DNA of 38,905 nucleotides from Hyphomicrobiales bacterium (GTDB taxonomy: Bacteria > Pseudomonadota > Alphaproteobacteria > Rhizobiales > Beijerinckiaceae): the NCBI GenBank assembly GCA_900473415.1, contig UCLR01000010.1:175-39079 (forward strand). Direction: 5' to 3'. Position numbers and translations under genes: made by a program. Below the pieces are notes generated by a model, which saw only the letters and a program-made list of their open reading frames with translations, was not told the origin of the DNA and did not search any database. Positions 8,253-16,005 of the stretch are shown here, piece after piece. Each line of letters starts with the position of its first letter. The stretch's first letter is position 1.

Positions 8253-10118
8253 ATGGCCGACGCCGCCTCGCATGTGAGTTATTTGCCGCCGATCCTGACC
8301 TTCTGCGCGGGAGCGGTCATCGCCGTGCCCGTGTTTCGCAAGCTCCGGCAATCGGCCGTGCTCGGCTATCTGGCGGCCGGCGTCGTCATCGGCCCCTCGC
8401 TTCTCGGCGTCATCAAGGACCCCGAGGCGATCCGCAGCACGGCCGAGATCGGCGTCGTGCTGCTGCTCTTCCTGGTCGGGCTCGAATTGCAGCCGTCGCG
8501 GCTCTATTCGATGCGCAAGGACATCCTCGGCTCCGGGCTCGCGCAGATGGCGCTTTCTGCCGCGGGCATCGGCCTCGTCGGTTGGTGGCTCGGGCTTTCC
8601 GGCGCCGGCGCCGTCGTGGCGGGCACGGCGCTGGCGTTGTCGGCGACCTCGATCGCGCTGCAAGTGCTCGACGAGCGCGGCGATGTCGGCGAGGTCTATG
8701 GGCGGCGCACCTTCTCGATCCTGCTGTTCCAGGACATGGCGATCGCGCCGGCTCTCGCGCTGCTGCCGCTGCTGGCGACCACCGGACGGGCGGCCGATGC
8801 GCCGATGCTGCCCGCGCTGGCGAGCTTCGGCATCGCCCTCCTGGCCCTCGCCGCCATCGTGCTGGCCGGGCGCTACCTGCTGAACCCGTTCTTCCGGGTC
8901 CTTGCCAACACCGGCGCCAAGGACGTGATGACGGCAGCCGCCCTGCTGATCGTGCTGGGCGCGGCGCTGCTGATGGAGCATGTCGGGCTGTCGATGGCGA
9001 TGGGCGCCTTCCTCGCCGGCGTGATGCTGGCCGATTCGAATTTCAGGCATGAGCTCGAAGCCGATATCGAGCCGTTCCGCGGCGTGCTGCTTGGCCTGTT
9101 CTTCATGACGGTCGGCATGTCGATCGACCTCAAGCTCATCGCCGAGAATGCGCTGCTGCTGGCGCTGGCCGCGCCGCTCCTGGTGTTGTTCAAGATCACC
9201 GTCGTCGCCTCGATCATGCGGCTTTCCTGCTCGTCCTGGATCGAGGCGGTGCGGGCCGGCGCCCTGCTCTCGCCGGCTGGCGAATTCGCCTTCGTGCTGG
9301 TGCCGCTCGGCTTCGCCAACGGCCTGCTCGATGGCCGGCAGGCGGCGCTGGCGACGGCGCTCGCCGCGCTCTCCATGCTGCTCGGCCCGATCGTCGCCAA
9401 ACTCCTGGACAGCTTCATGCTGGCGCGGATCAAGCCGGAGACGATGGAGGAGGATTTCGAGGGCGCCGATGGCAGCCAGGTCATGGTGATCGGCTTCGGG
9501 CGGTTCGGCCAGATCGTGACGCAAGCGCTGCTTCTGCAGCATATCGATGTCACGGTCATCGATTCCGATGTGGAGCGCATCCGCTCGGCAGCGCGCTTCG
9601 GCTTCAAGATCTATTACGGCGACGGCACGCGCCTCGACGTGTTGCGCGCCGCTGGTGGTGGCCGGGCCAAGGTGATCTGCGTCTGCGTCGATGACCGGCA
9701 GGCGGCGTTGCGCATCGTCGAGATGGCGAAGGCGGAGTTCCCGAATGCGCGGCTGCATGTGCGCGCCTATGACCGCATCCACGCCATCGAGTTGATGAAG
9801 GCCGATGTCGACTACCAGCAGCGCGAGACCTTCGAATCCGCGCTCGGCTTTGGCCGGGTCACGCTCGAAGCGGTCGGGCTGTCGCGGGACGAAGCCGAGC
9901 TGATCATCGACCATGTTCGCGACCGCGACGCGCAGCGCATGGAGATCCAGTTCCATGAAGGGCTGGCGGCCGCGCTCGATCGGGTGCCGCGCGTCTCGCC
10001 CGAGCCCCTGGTCGCGCCGAAGGCCAAGTCCCGGGCGCTCACCGCCGAAACGCAGCAGGTCATCGAGGATGGCGGTGCGGAGATTGCGGTCGGCGGCGTC
10101 GGCGAACCAGAGCGCTAG
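8253..10118 (+). CDS. CPA2-type monovalent cation:proton antiporter, Kef/YbaL-like
   Basis: A 621-residue inner-membrane protein. The first 390 residues form about 12 membrane helices of the Na+/H+ exchanger fold, with VLLLFLVGLEL, ALALSATSIALQVL and FLAGVMLADS as typical helices. From about residue 405 a TrkA-N (RCK) domain begins with the Rossmann motif VMVIGFGRFGQIV followed by VTVIDSD at the end of the second strand. This architecture fits K+ efflux systems gated by nucleotides or glutathione. The last 60 residues are a charged tail. No KefF/KefG-type ancillary gene is adjacent. It is divergent from ispH across 188 bp. Confidence 0.9.
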   Translation: MADAASHVSYLPPILTFCAGAVIAVPVFRKLRQSAVLGYLAAGVVIGPSLLGVIKDPEAIRSTAEIGVVLLLFLVGLELQPSRLYSMRKDILGSGLAQMALSAAGIGLVGWWLGLSGAGAVVAGTALALSATSIALQVLDERGDVGEVYGRRTFSILLFQDMAIAPALALLPLLATTGRAADAPMLPALASFGIALLALAAIVLAGRYLLNPFFRVLANTGAKDVMTAAALLIVLGAALLMEHVGLSMAMGAFLAGVMLADSNFRHELEADIEPFRGVLLGLFFMTVGMSIDLKLIAENALLLALAAPLLVLFKITVVASIMRLSCSSWIEAVRAGALLSPAGEFAFVLVPLGFANGLLDGRQAALATALAALSMLLGPIVAKLLDSFMLARIKPETMEEDFEGADGSQVMVIGFGRFGQIVTQALLLQHIDVTVIDSDVERIRSAARFGFKIYYGDGTRLDVLRAAGGGRAKVICVCVDDRQAALRIVEMAKAEFPNARLHVRAYDRIHAIELMKADVDYQQRETFESALGFGRVTLEAVGLSRDEAELIIDHVRDRDAQRMEIQFHEGLAAALDRVPRVSPEPLVAPKAKSRALTAETQQVIEDGGAEIAVGGVGEPER

Positions 10119-10199
10119 TCGGCGCTCGATTGGCCAGGCATCGCCGGCCTGCTATCGTTCGTTCCGACGCCGTGCTTGCGGCCTCGGGAGGCGATCGCG

Positions 10200-11153
10200 A
10201 TGAACCTGTTCGACATCATGCAATCGGCCCAGAACGGCCAGGCGATGCAGAACCTCGCCCGTCAATACGGCCTGAGCCAGCAACAGACCCAGGCCGCGCT
10301 CGACGCGCTGCTGCCCGCCTTCTCGATGGGGCTGCAGCGGCAGACGCAGGACCCTTACGCCTTCGGCTCGCTGGCGCAGATGATGACGGCCTCGCCCTAT
10401 GCGCGCTTCTTCGAGGCCCCCGGCAGCGCCATTCCGACCGGGGCGCAGGCCGCCGGCAACGACGTGCTGAGCCAGCTCTTCGGCTCGCCGGAGGTCAGCC
10501 GGGCCGTGGCGGCGCAGGCGGCGGCGACCAGCGGCGTCAGCCAGGCCATCATCAAGCAGATGCTGCCGATCATCGCCTCGATGATCATGGGCGGGCTGTT
10601 CAAGTCCAGCAGCAATACCGGGCTCGGCGGCATGCTCGGCCAGTTCGCCGAGATGATGCGCGGCCAGATGCCGGGCGCGCAGTCGGCGCCCCAGCCGCCG
10701 CAGCCTCAGCCGCAGATGCAGCAAAACCCGCTGGAGGCGATCCTCGGCGGGCTGTTCGGCCAAGGGATGCCCGGCGCCGCACCGGGAGGAGCGCCGCCGC
10801 AGGCCGATCCGCGGCAGGGCGCGCCAACCGACCCCTTCGGCGGTCTCTTCGAGCAGGTGCTGAAGGGCATGCTGGGCGGGGGCGCCATGCCCCGGCCCGA
10901 ACCGGAACCCGAACCCGAAACCTATGAGCCGCAGCGCCGCAGCGCCGCGCCCTGGCGCGCACCGGAGCCCGAGCCGGAACCGCCGGCCGAGACCGAGATG
11001 CCGCCGCCCGCTTCCGGCACCGGGCCGGGCTCGATCGGCCTCGATGCGCTGAACGACATGTTCAAGACAGGCCGCCAGATCCAGGACGACCACCAGAACG
11101 CGCTGAAGGACATCCTCGACGCGATGCTCGGCGGGGGCCAGCGGCAGCGCTGA
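10200..11153 (+). CDS. DUF937 domain protein with acidic proline-rich tail
   Basis: A 317-residue protein of unknown function. The first 150 residues (MNLFDIMQSAQNGQAMQNLA, then a run of short helices with SQQQTQAALDALLPAFSMGL) match my recollection of the DUF937 family, which includes YidB-like proteins. Residues 160-290 are low complexity, rich in Pro, Gln, Gly and Glu, with PEPEPEPE-type repeats. The last 35 residues are again helical (IGLDALNDMFKTGRQIQDDH). The start is supported by GGGAGG about 9 nt upstream and the family-like N-terminus, although an ATG 24 bp earlier is in frame. No signal peptide or membrane segment is evident. Confidence 0.78.
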   Translation: MNLFDIMQSAQNGQAMQNLARQYGLSQQQTQAALDALLPAFSMGLQRQTQDPYAFGSLAQMMTASPYARFFEAPGSAIPTGAQAAGNDVLSQLFGSPEVSRAVAAQAAATSGVSQAIIKQMLPIIASMIMGGLFKSSSNTGLGGMLGQFAEMMRGQMPGAQSAPQPPQPQPQMQQNPLEAILGGLFGQGMPGAAPGGAPPQADPRQGAPTDPFGGLFEQVLKGMLGGGAMPRPEPEPEPETYEPQRRSAAPWRAPEPEPEPPAETEMPPPASGTGPGSIGLDALNDMFKTGRQIQDDHQNALKDILDAMLGGGQRQR

Positions 11154-11170
11154 AGCCGGCCAAAGAAAAA

Positions 11171-11195
11171 GGGCGGAAGCGCGAAGCTTCCGCCC
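11171..11195 (-). terminator. Intrinsic terminator of the DUF1127 gene
   Basis: Read on the minus strand, a perfect 10-bp GC-rich stem (GGGCGGAAGC with GCTTCCGCCC) and a 5-nt loop is followed at once by TTTTTCTTT. It lies just after the stop of the minus-strand DUF1127 gene. The orientation of the T-run assigns it to that gene and not to the convergent DUF937 gene. Confidence 0.9.
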
Positions 11196-11217
11196 CAGGA
11201 ACGCTGCAGCCGAGGGG

Positions 11218-11580
11218 TCAGGCGCAGCGAGCAACCGTAAAGGGAGCGGGCTTGACCGCGGTGTTCGGCGCGGTCTCGGCGTGACGCTGGGCATGCTCGC
11301 GGCGGACGGCGGCGACGCCGGAGCGCGCCTGCGAACGAGCGGCCAGCACCGCCGTCGGGTCGTCGAGCCAGGACGTCGCCAGCGCGCCGGCGATGTCGGT
11401 GCGAACGAGCCCGATATCCTTCAGCCCACGCTCGTCGAGCTCGGCGAGGTACATCATCTCGCGGCGGTGATTGATCGCGCGCGCCAGTCGGATCACACGC
11501 TTGCCCCCCAGCACGGCGACGCGCACGGCGCCGGTCGAGACGGACGAGAGCGACTTCGCGGCAATGGTCATGAACAGCAT
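11218..11580 (-). CDS. Small DUF1127 (YjiS-like) protein
   Basis: A 120-residue basic protein with the DUF1127 core at about residues 28-66 (RLARAINHRREMMYLAELDE, then RGLKDIGLVRTDI). The family is abundant in alphaproteobacteria, and small arginine-rich members have been linked to RNA turnover and phosphate or carbon metabolism. A strong AGGAGG about 7 nt upstream fixes the ATG at 11580; a longer in-frame extension to 11703 lacks family similarity. The gene is divergent from a LysR regulator and has its own terminator. The C-terminal 55 residues are an unusual extension beyond the core and end in a single cysteine. In Brucella, DUF1127 genes are direct targets of the LysR protein VtlR, which makes this pairing notable. 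Confidence 0.85.
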   Translation of the reverse strand: MLFMTIAAKSLSSVSTGAVRVAVLGGKRVIRLARAINHRREMMYLAELDERGLKDIGLVRTDIAGALATSWLDDPTAVLAARSQARSGVAAVRREHAQRHAETAPNTAVKPAPFTVARCA

Positions 11581-11714
11581 GACGGCCTCCTGGAACGGAA
11601 AGGGTGAAAACGGCGATGAATGACGTCTCCGCCCGGCCCGGACGCACCAATGACCAGCGAGGCGCGGAGAATAAAGAAACCATAGCGAGACGCTGGCCAT
11701 CATCCAAACGAATG

Positions 11715-11732
11715 GTTATGATGTCTCACAAC
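11715..11732. promoter_or_regulatory. Candidate LysR operator in divergent intergenic region
   Basis: GTTATG (11715-11720), six bases, then CACAAC (11727-11732) form a dyad matching at 5 of 6 positions, centred in an AT-richer patch between the divergent DUF1127 and LysR genes. LysR regulators often bind such dyads near their own promoter. On the minus strand a possible promoter for the DUF1127 gene, TTTGGA-18 nt-TATGGT, lies just downstream. Binding is inferred from position only. Confidence 0.4.
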
Positions 11733-11765
11733 ACGGATATTGATGGACAAAGACGGGGGTTCGCC

Positions 11766-12647
11766 ATGGCCCATGTACTCGACGCCGATCAGCTCAAGAC
11801 CTTCGTCGCCATCGCCGATACCGGCTCCTTCACCCGCGCCGCGGAGATCGTCTTCAAGACGCAATCGGCCGTTTCCATGCAAATGAAGCGGCTGGAGGAA
11901 CGGATCGGGCGGCCGCTTTTCGGGCGCGACGGGCGCCACGCCAAGCTGACCGAGGATGGCGAGAGGCTGCTCGACTATGCCCGCCGGATCGTCCGGCTGA
12001 ACCTTGAATGCGTCGCTTCCTTCGCCGATGCCGATCTCAAAGGTCGCATCCGGTTGGGCGTGCCGGACGACTATGCCGACCGCTACCTGCCGGAGATCCT
12101 GGCGCGCTTCGCCCATTCGAACCCGCGCGCCGAGGTGACGGTGGTCTGCGAGCCGACGCCGATGCTGGCCGAGCGCATCGCGACCGGCGACATCGACCTC
12201 GCCATCATCACCCATGTCGAGAATCGCGGACAGGGCGAGATCATCCGCATCGAGCCACTGCTCTGGGTCACATCGGCCCGGCACGGCGTCCATGAGGAGG
12301 ATCCGCTGCCGCTGGCGCTCGGCCGGCCGACCTGTAACTGGCGCCAGGCCGCCGTCGATTCTCTCGAAGCGAAAGGCCGCCGCTTCCGCGTGCTCTATGC
12401 GAGCTGGAACTCGACCGCGGTCGGAGCGGCAGTGCTGGCGGGGCTCGCGGTCTCGGTGCTGCCGGAGAGCGCGGTGAGGCCCGGCATGCGCATCCTCGGC
12501 CCCTCGGAAGGCTTCGCCACGCTGCCCTCCTGCAAGATCGGGCTGCTGCGCACGCGCTTCGACCCTTCGGTGCTCTCGAATGCGCTCGCCGAGCACATCA
12601 TCCAGAGCCTCGACAATCTGGCGAGCTTCAAGACCGCCGCGGAGTAG
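11766..12647 (+). CDS. LysR-family regulator, LsrB/VtlR-like
   Basis: A 293-residue transcription factor. The N-terminal winged helix (LDADQLKTFVAIADTGSFTR, then AAEIVFKTQSAVSMQMKRLE) is followed by a linker helix and a periplasmic-binding-protein-like effector domain (IRLGVPDDYADRYLPEILAR). The opening MAHVLDADQLKTF and the PDDYADRYLPEI segment are close to my memory of LsrB of Sinorhizobium and Agrobacterium and VtlR of Brucella, which control oxidative stress, envelope and virulence genes. Start at 11766 was chosen because family members begin a few residues before LDADQLKTF; in-frame ATGs upstream to 11604 cross the intergenic operator region. The ligand is unknown. Confidence 0.87.
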   Translation: MAHVLDADQLKTFVAIADTGSFTRAAEIVFKTQSAVSMQMKRLEERIGRPLFGRDGRHAKLTEDGERLLDYARRIVRLNLECVASFADADLKGRIRLGVPDDYADRYLPEILARFAHSNPRAEVTVVCEPTPMLAERIATGDIDLAIITHVENRGQGEIIRIEPLLWVTSARHGVHEEDPLPLALGRPTCNWRQAAVDSLEAKGRRFRVLYASWNSTAVGAAVLAGLAVSVLPESAVRPGMRILGPSEGFATLPSCKIGLLRTRFDPSVLSNALAEHIIQSLDNLASFKTAAE

Positions 12648-12757
12648 GCGTTTCCCGCTCCAGTGCGGACTGCGTTTTCATGGGAGCGCGCGTCGCTCCG
12701 GCAGGAGCGCAACGCCCGAGCCGGGGCGGTGGCAAGCTTGCGGGGAGTGGACAGGTC

Positions 12758-12931
12758 CTAGGACAGACCCGGCAGAACCCCGGCAAGAAGCTTGACCAGA
12801 TTCACACCGATCTGGGTCACCGCCGTCACGATCGCGATCGAAACGAGACCTGCGATCAGAGCGTATTCGATCGCGGTGGCTCCACGCTCGTCGCGAAGCA
12901 TTCCGGCAAATCTGGCAAGGAGCAGCTTCAT
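12758..12931 (-). CDS. Flp/Fap-type (type IVb) pilin
   Basis: A 57-residue protein that is easily missed because of its length. It begins MKLLLARFAGMLRDERG and continues ATAIEYALIAGLVSIAIVTA, the hallmark of Flp pilins: a short basic leader, a prepilin-peptidase site after Gly17, then Glu at +5 and Tyr at +6 (A-T-A-I-E-Y) and one hydrophobic helix. Mature length is about 40 residues. Flp pilins are the subunits of tight-adherence pili exported by the Tad/Cpa machinery. No cpa/tad genes lie in the window, so this is an orphan pilin copy. The gene is convergent with the LysR regulator. The ribosome-binding site is weak. Confidence 0.88.
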   Translation of the reverse strand: MKLLLARFAGMLRDERGATAIEYALIAGLVSIAIVTAVTQIGVNLVKLLAGVLPGLS

Positions 12932-13034
12932 GCCGCCACGATAGGCGGCAACTCACTCCAACTCGTTAATCCGATCTCCGAAACACACGGTCAGGTTGCG
13001 AATCCGTCCCGGCGACGGAAAAGGAAGTGGGGCG

Positions 13035-14414
13035 TCAGAGCGTGAGCTCCGTCAGCGCCGGCTCGACCTTGCCGCCCCAGGCGCCGCGATAGCGCTCCTC
13101 GAGCACCTGGGCGAGCGTCTGCCCGCGCGCCAGGATCTCCTGCAGCGGCGAAAGGTAAATGCTCTCGTCGCGCCCGGACGCATCCCGCTTCGCCCGGCGC
13201 GCCAGGCCGGCGCGCGACAGCTCCAGCACCTCGGCAGCGATCTCGCCGAGGCTGCGGCCGGCGACGGTCGCGGCGAGCCCCTGCTTCGGGACGGCGTCGC
13301 GCAGCGCCTGGCGCTCCGCATTGCTCCAGCCCTTGACGATCTCCCAGGCGGCATCGAGCGAGGTCTGATCGTAGAGCAGCCCGACCCAGAAAGCCGGCAG
13401 CGCCGCCAGCATATCGGCCGGGCCTGCATCGGCGCCGCGCATCTCGAGGAAGCGCTTCAGCCTGACTTCCGGAAACAGGGTCGAAAGATGGTTCGCCCAG
13501 TCCGACATCGTGGCGCATTCGCCCGGCAGCTGCGCGAGCTTGCCGGCGAACAGGTCGCGGAAGGACGCTCCCGTGACGTCGTGATAGGTGTCGCCACGCT
13601 TGACGAAATACATCGGCACGTCGAGCGCCCAATCGACATAGGCCTCGTAGGACATGCCCTCGTCGAAGGCGAAGGCGAGCATGCCGGAGCGAGCGTTGTC
13701 GGTATGCCGCCAGATCTCGGAGCGCAGCGACTGGAAGCCGTTGAGCTTGCGTTCCAGGAAGGGCGAAGCGGCGAAGAGCGCCGTCGCCAGCGGCTGCAGC
13801 GCCAGCGAGACGCGCAGCTTGCGCACCATGTCCGCCTCGCTGCCGAAGTCGAGATTCACCTGCACGGTGCAGGTCCGGAACATCATGTCGAGGCCGAGCG
13901 TACCGACCTTCGGCATGTAGTTCGCCATGATCTTGTAGCGCCCCTTGGGCATCACCGGCGTCTCGGCGCGCGTCCAGAGCGGGGAAGCGCCCAGCCCCGC
14001 GAAGGCGATGCCGTGCGGAGCCGCGACTTCATTGACGTCCGCGATATGGGCGGCGAGTTCGCTTTGCGTCTCGTGCAACGTCGCCAGCGGCGCGCCCGAC
14101 AATTCGAACTGCCCACCGGGCTCCAGCGAGATCGCGCCGCCGCCCTCAGGGCCGGCGAGGCCGATGATATGACCGGCGTCCGTGATCGGCTCCCAGCCGA
14201 GACGCTGCTGCATGCCTTCCAGCAGGGCGCGGATGCCGCCGGCGCCGTCACGGCCCTCATAGGGAACGGGAGCGAGATCGCTGCGGTAGAACGGAAACTT
14301 CTCGTGTTCGGTGCCGATCCGGAAGGACGACGCCGGTTTCTCGCCGGCGGCGATCCAGGAGATCAGTTCATCCTTCGAACCGACCGGAGTCGAATCGGAC
14401 ACGTCGCGAGCCAT
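13035..14414 (-). CDS. gshA: Glutamate-cysteine ligase, alphaproteobacterial/plant type
   Basis: A 459-residue enzyme for the first step of glutathione synthesis, joining glutamate and cysteine with ATP. The segments RIGTEHEKFPFYRSDLAPV and GGAISLEPGGQFELSGAPL carry the conserved acidic metal and glutamate-binding residues of the GCS2-like family shared with plants. MFRTCTVQVNLDF and WRHTDNARSG are also characteristic. Start at 14414 is supported by a GGAG 6 nt upstream; the 26-residue upstream extension is not family-like. It lies 177 bp downstream of rsmE on the same strand, a conserved neighbourhood in Hyphomicrobiales. No gshB is in the window. Confidence 0.93.
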   Translation of the reverse strand: MARDVSDSTPVGSKDELISWIAAGEKPASSFRIGTEHEKFPFYRSDLAPVPYEGRDGAGGIRALLEGMQQRLGWEPITDAGHIIGLAGPEGGGAISLEPGGQFELSGAPLATLHETQSELAAHIADVNEVAAPHGIAFAGLGASPLWTRAETPVMPKGRYKIMANYMPKVGTLGLDMMFRTCTVQVNLDFGSEADMVRKLRVSLALQPLATALFAASPFLERKLNGFQSLRSEIWRHTDNARSGMLAFAFDEGMSYEAYVDWALDVPMYFVKRGDTYHDVTGASFRDLFAGKLAQLPGECATMSDWANHLSTLFPEVRLKRFLEMRGADAGPADMLAALPAFWVGLLYDQTSLDAAWEIVKGWSNAERQALRDAVPKQGLAATVAGRSLGEIAAEVLELSRAGLARRAKRDASGRDESIYLSPLQEILARGQTLAQVLEERYRGAWGGKVEPALTELTL

Positions 14415-14591
14415 GGGCGCTCCGGCATAACAGGCAGTAAGGACCGCGCCCTCCGGCGAGAACCGGAAGCCTACGGTATTGGGACGACACACATAGGCGA
14501 GTGCCGGACGCTCGACAACGACCGGGGCCTTGCATTCGCGAAAGGCTGCCCGGCGCTGGCGACAAGCCGCGCCGCGGCCTGCCCCCTTCGT

Positions 14592-15338
14592 TCAGCGCCG
14601 CGACCAGTCCCCGAGGACGGCCTGGACGAGGGCGAGCGCGGCCACCGCCGCCGTGTCCGCACGCAGGATGCGCGGGCCGAGCGAGATCGGCAAGGTGTTC
14701 GGCCGCGCGGCGATCAGGCGCCGTTCCGCCTCGTCGAAGCCGCCCTCCGGGCCGATCAGCACCGCAAGCGGAGCCGGCTCCCGCGCCGCCAGTGCGGCGA
14801 CCGGGCTAGCCTCCTCCATCCCCTCGTCGCAGAAGACGAGCAGGCGTTCGGGCGCGAGCGCGGCCAGCGCCGCCTCCAGCGGCTTTTCCGCCACGACCTC
14901 CGGCAAGCTCAGGATGCCGCATTGCTCAGCCGCCTCGACGGCGTTGGCGCGCATGCGCTCGAGATTGATCCGCGAGACCTGGGTGCGCCGGGTGATGACG
15001 GGTTGAAGCAGCCCCGCCCCCATTTCGACCGCCTTCTGGGCCATGTAGTCGAGCCTTGCATGCTTCAGCGGCGCGAAGAGATAATGCAGGTCGGCGGCCG
15101 GCGGCTGCGGCTTCACCTGGCGGACGAGAGAGAGGCTCGCCTGCTTGCGCCCCTCGGGCGCGATTCGCGCAAGCCATTCGCCATCGCGCCCGTTGAAGAC
15201 CAGCACGGTGTCGGCCGCCTTCAGGCGCAGGACGTTGAGGAGGTAGTTGGCCTGCTCGCGCTCCAGCGGCAGCGCAGCCGAAGGCGCGAAGGCCCCGTCG
15301 ATGAAAAGCCGGTGCCGGGCAAAGTCAGGAACGGACAT
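14592..15338 (-). CDS. rsmE: 16S rRNA (uracil-1498-N3)-methyltransferase
   Basis: A 248-residue SPOUT methyltransferase that methylates U1498 of 16S rRNA in the 30S subunit using S-adenosylmethionine. An N-terminal PUA-like domain (MSVPDFARHRLFID, then ANYLLNVLRLKAADTVLVFN) precedes the trefoil-knot domain. The SAM-binding knot is visible as LIGPEGGFDEAE and SLGPRILRADTA. Start at 15338 gives the usual N-terminus; an AAGGAG sits about 11 nt upstream. It is probably co-transcribed with gshA and faces the ubiA region across a secreted-protein gene. Confidence 0.95.
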   Translation of the reverse strand: MSVPDFARHRLFIDGAFAPSAALPLEREQANYLLNVLRLKAADTVLVFNGRDGEWLARIAPEGRKQASLSLVRQVKPQPPAADLHYLFAPLKHARLDYMAQKAVEMGAGLLQPVITRRTQVSRINLERMRANAVEAAEQCGILSLPEVVAEKPLEAALAALAPERLLVFCDEGMEEASPVAALAAREPAPLAVLIGPEGGFDEAERRLIAARPNTLPISLGPRILRADTAAVAALALVQAVLGDWSRR

Positions 15339-15433
15339 GCGCGCAGGCGCTCCTTCAAGAAAAACGCCACAATCCTCTATTAAGAGGACCGCTCTCCGAC
15401 ACATCGCGAGTAGACTCGCAAGGGTCGTTGGCG

Positions 15434-15453
15434 TTAACAGCGCCTGCTGTTAA
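15434..15453. promoter_or_regulatory. Perfect palindrome TTAACAGC-GCCT-GCTGTTAA
   Basis: An 8-bp perfect inverted repeat separated by 4 bp (15434-15441 and 15446-15453) lies 48 bp upstream of the secreted-protein start and 95 bp upstream of rsmE in the other direction. An AT-rich stretch (ATATTTAAAG) follows. The symmetry and position between divergent genes fit an operator for a dimeric regulator. No known consensus is recognised. Confidence 0.5.
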
Positions 15454-15501
15454 GGACATATTTAAAGAGCGGCCAACCGGGCCGCAATCTGGAGAGGGAT
15501 C

Positions 15502-15990
15502 ATGCGGCGCAGGCTGGCTTCAGGCGTCATCGCGACATTCGGCCTTGCGGTGGCCACCTTGGCCGTGTCCCTGGCTTCCACCCCGGCCAGCGCCCAGGTC
15601 AATGGCTGCCAGGATCTTCAGAAGCTGCTGGGCGAGCGCCAGTCGATCGTCCAGAGACTCGCCGCCGCGCAGAAGGCGAAGAAGAAGATGACGCCGCAGG
15701 AGGCCTGCAGCACCTTCGGCCGCCTCGCCAGCAACGGTGAGGCTGCAATCAAGTTCGCGACCGCCAACCAAGACTGGTGCCAGATCCCGCCGAGCTTCAT
15801 CGACGGCATCAAGGCCGATAACGAGAAGGTCATGACCTTCCGCGGCCAGGCCTGCAACGCGGTGAAGCAGCAGGCGGAGATGGAGAAGCGCGCGCGCCAG
15901 CAGGCCCAGGGCGCGAACCCCTTCGGCGGTGCCGACTCGGTCACCAGCGGTGCCGGCGGCGGCTTGCGCGTGCCGCGGGGCGCGCTCTGA
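15502..15990 (+). CDS. Secreted four-cysteine protein of unknown function
   Basis: A 162-residue protein with a clear Sec signal peptide: MRRRLA, a hydrophobic stretch, and TPASA before Q32 as the cleavage site. The mature part has four cysteines (36, 69, 93, 118), which could form two disulfides in the periplasm, and a helical, Lys/Gln-rich character. The last 30 residues are Gly-rich. A GGAGAGGG ribosome-binding site precedes the ATG. It lies just upstream of ubiA (15 bp gap to its start) and may share its transcript. Similar short proteins are common in Hyphomicrobiales without known roles. Confidence 0.8.
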   Translation: MRRRLASGVIATFGLAVATLAVSLASTPASAQVNGCQDLQKLLGERQSIVQRLAAAQKAKKKMTPQEACSTFGRLASNGEAAIKFATANQDWCQIPPSFIDGIKADNEKVMTFRGQACNAVKQQAEMEKRARQQAQGANPFGGADSVTSGAGGGLRVPRGAL

Positions 15991-16005
15991 GCGGGCGGGC
16001 TATCC

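Noticed and set aside
8199..9956. 585-residue open frame on the minus strand
   Set aside because: Antisense of the antiporter; His, Gln, Arg and Asp-rich low-complexity composition typical of reversed membrane-protein codons.
12996..15383. 795-residue open frame on the plus strand
   Set aside because: It lies entirely opposite gshA and rsmE, whose families are certain. Composition is rich in Arg, Ala, Leu, Asp and Gly as expected of antisense reading in high-GC DNA, and no motif was found.
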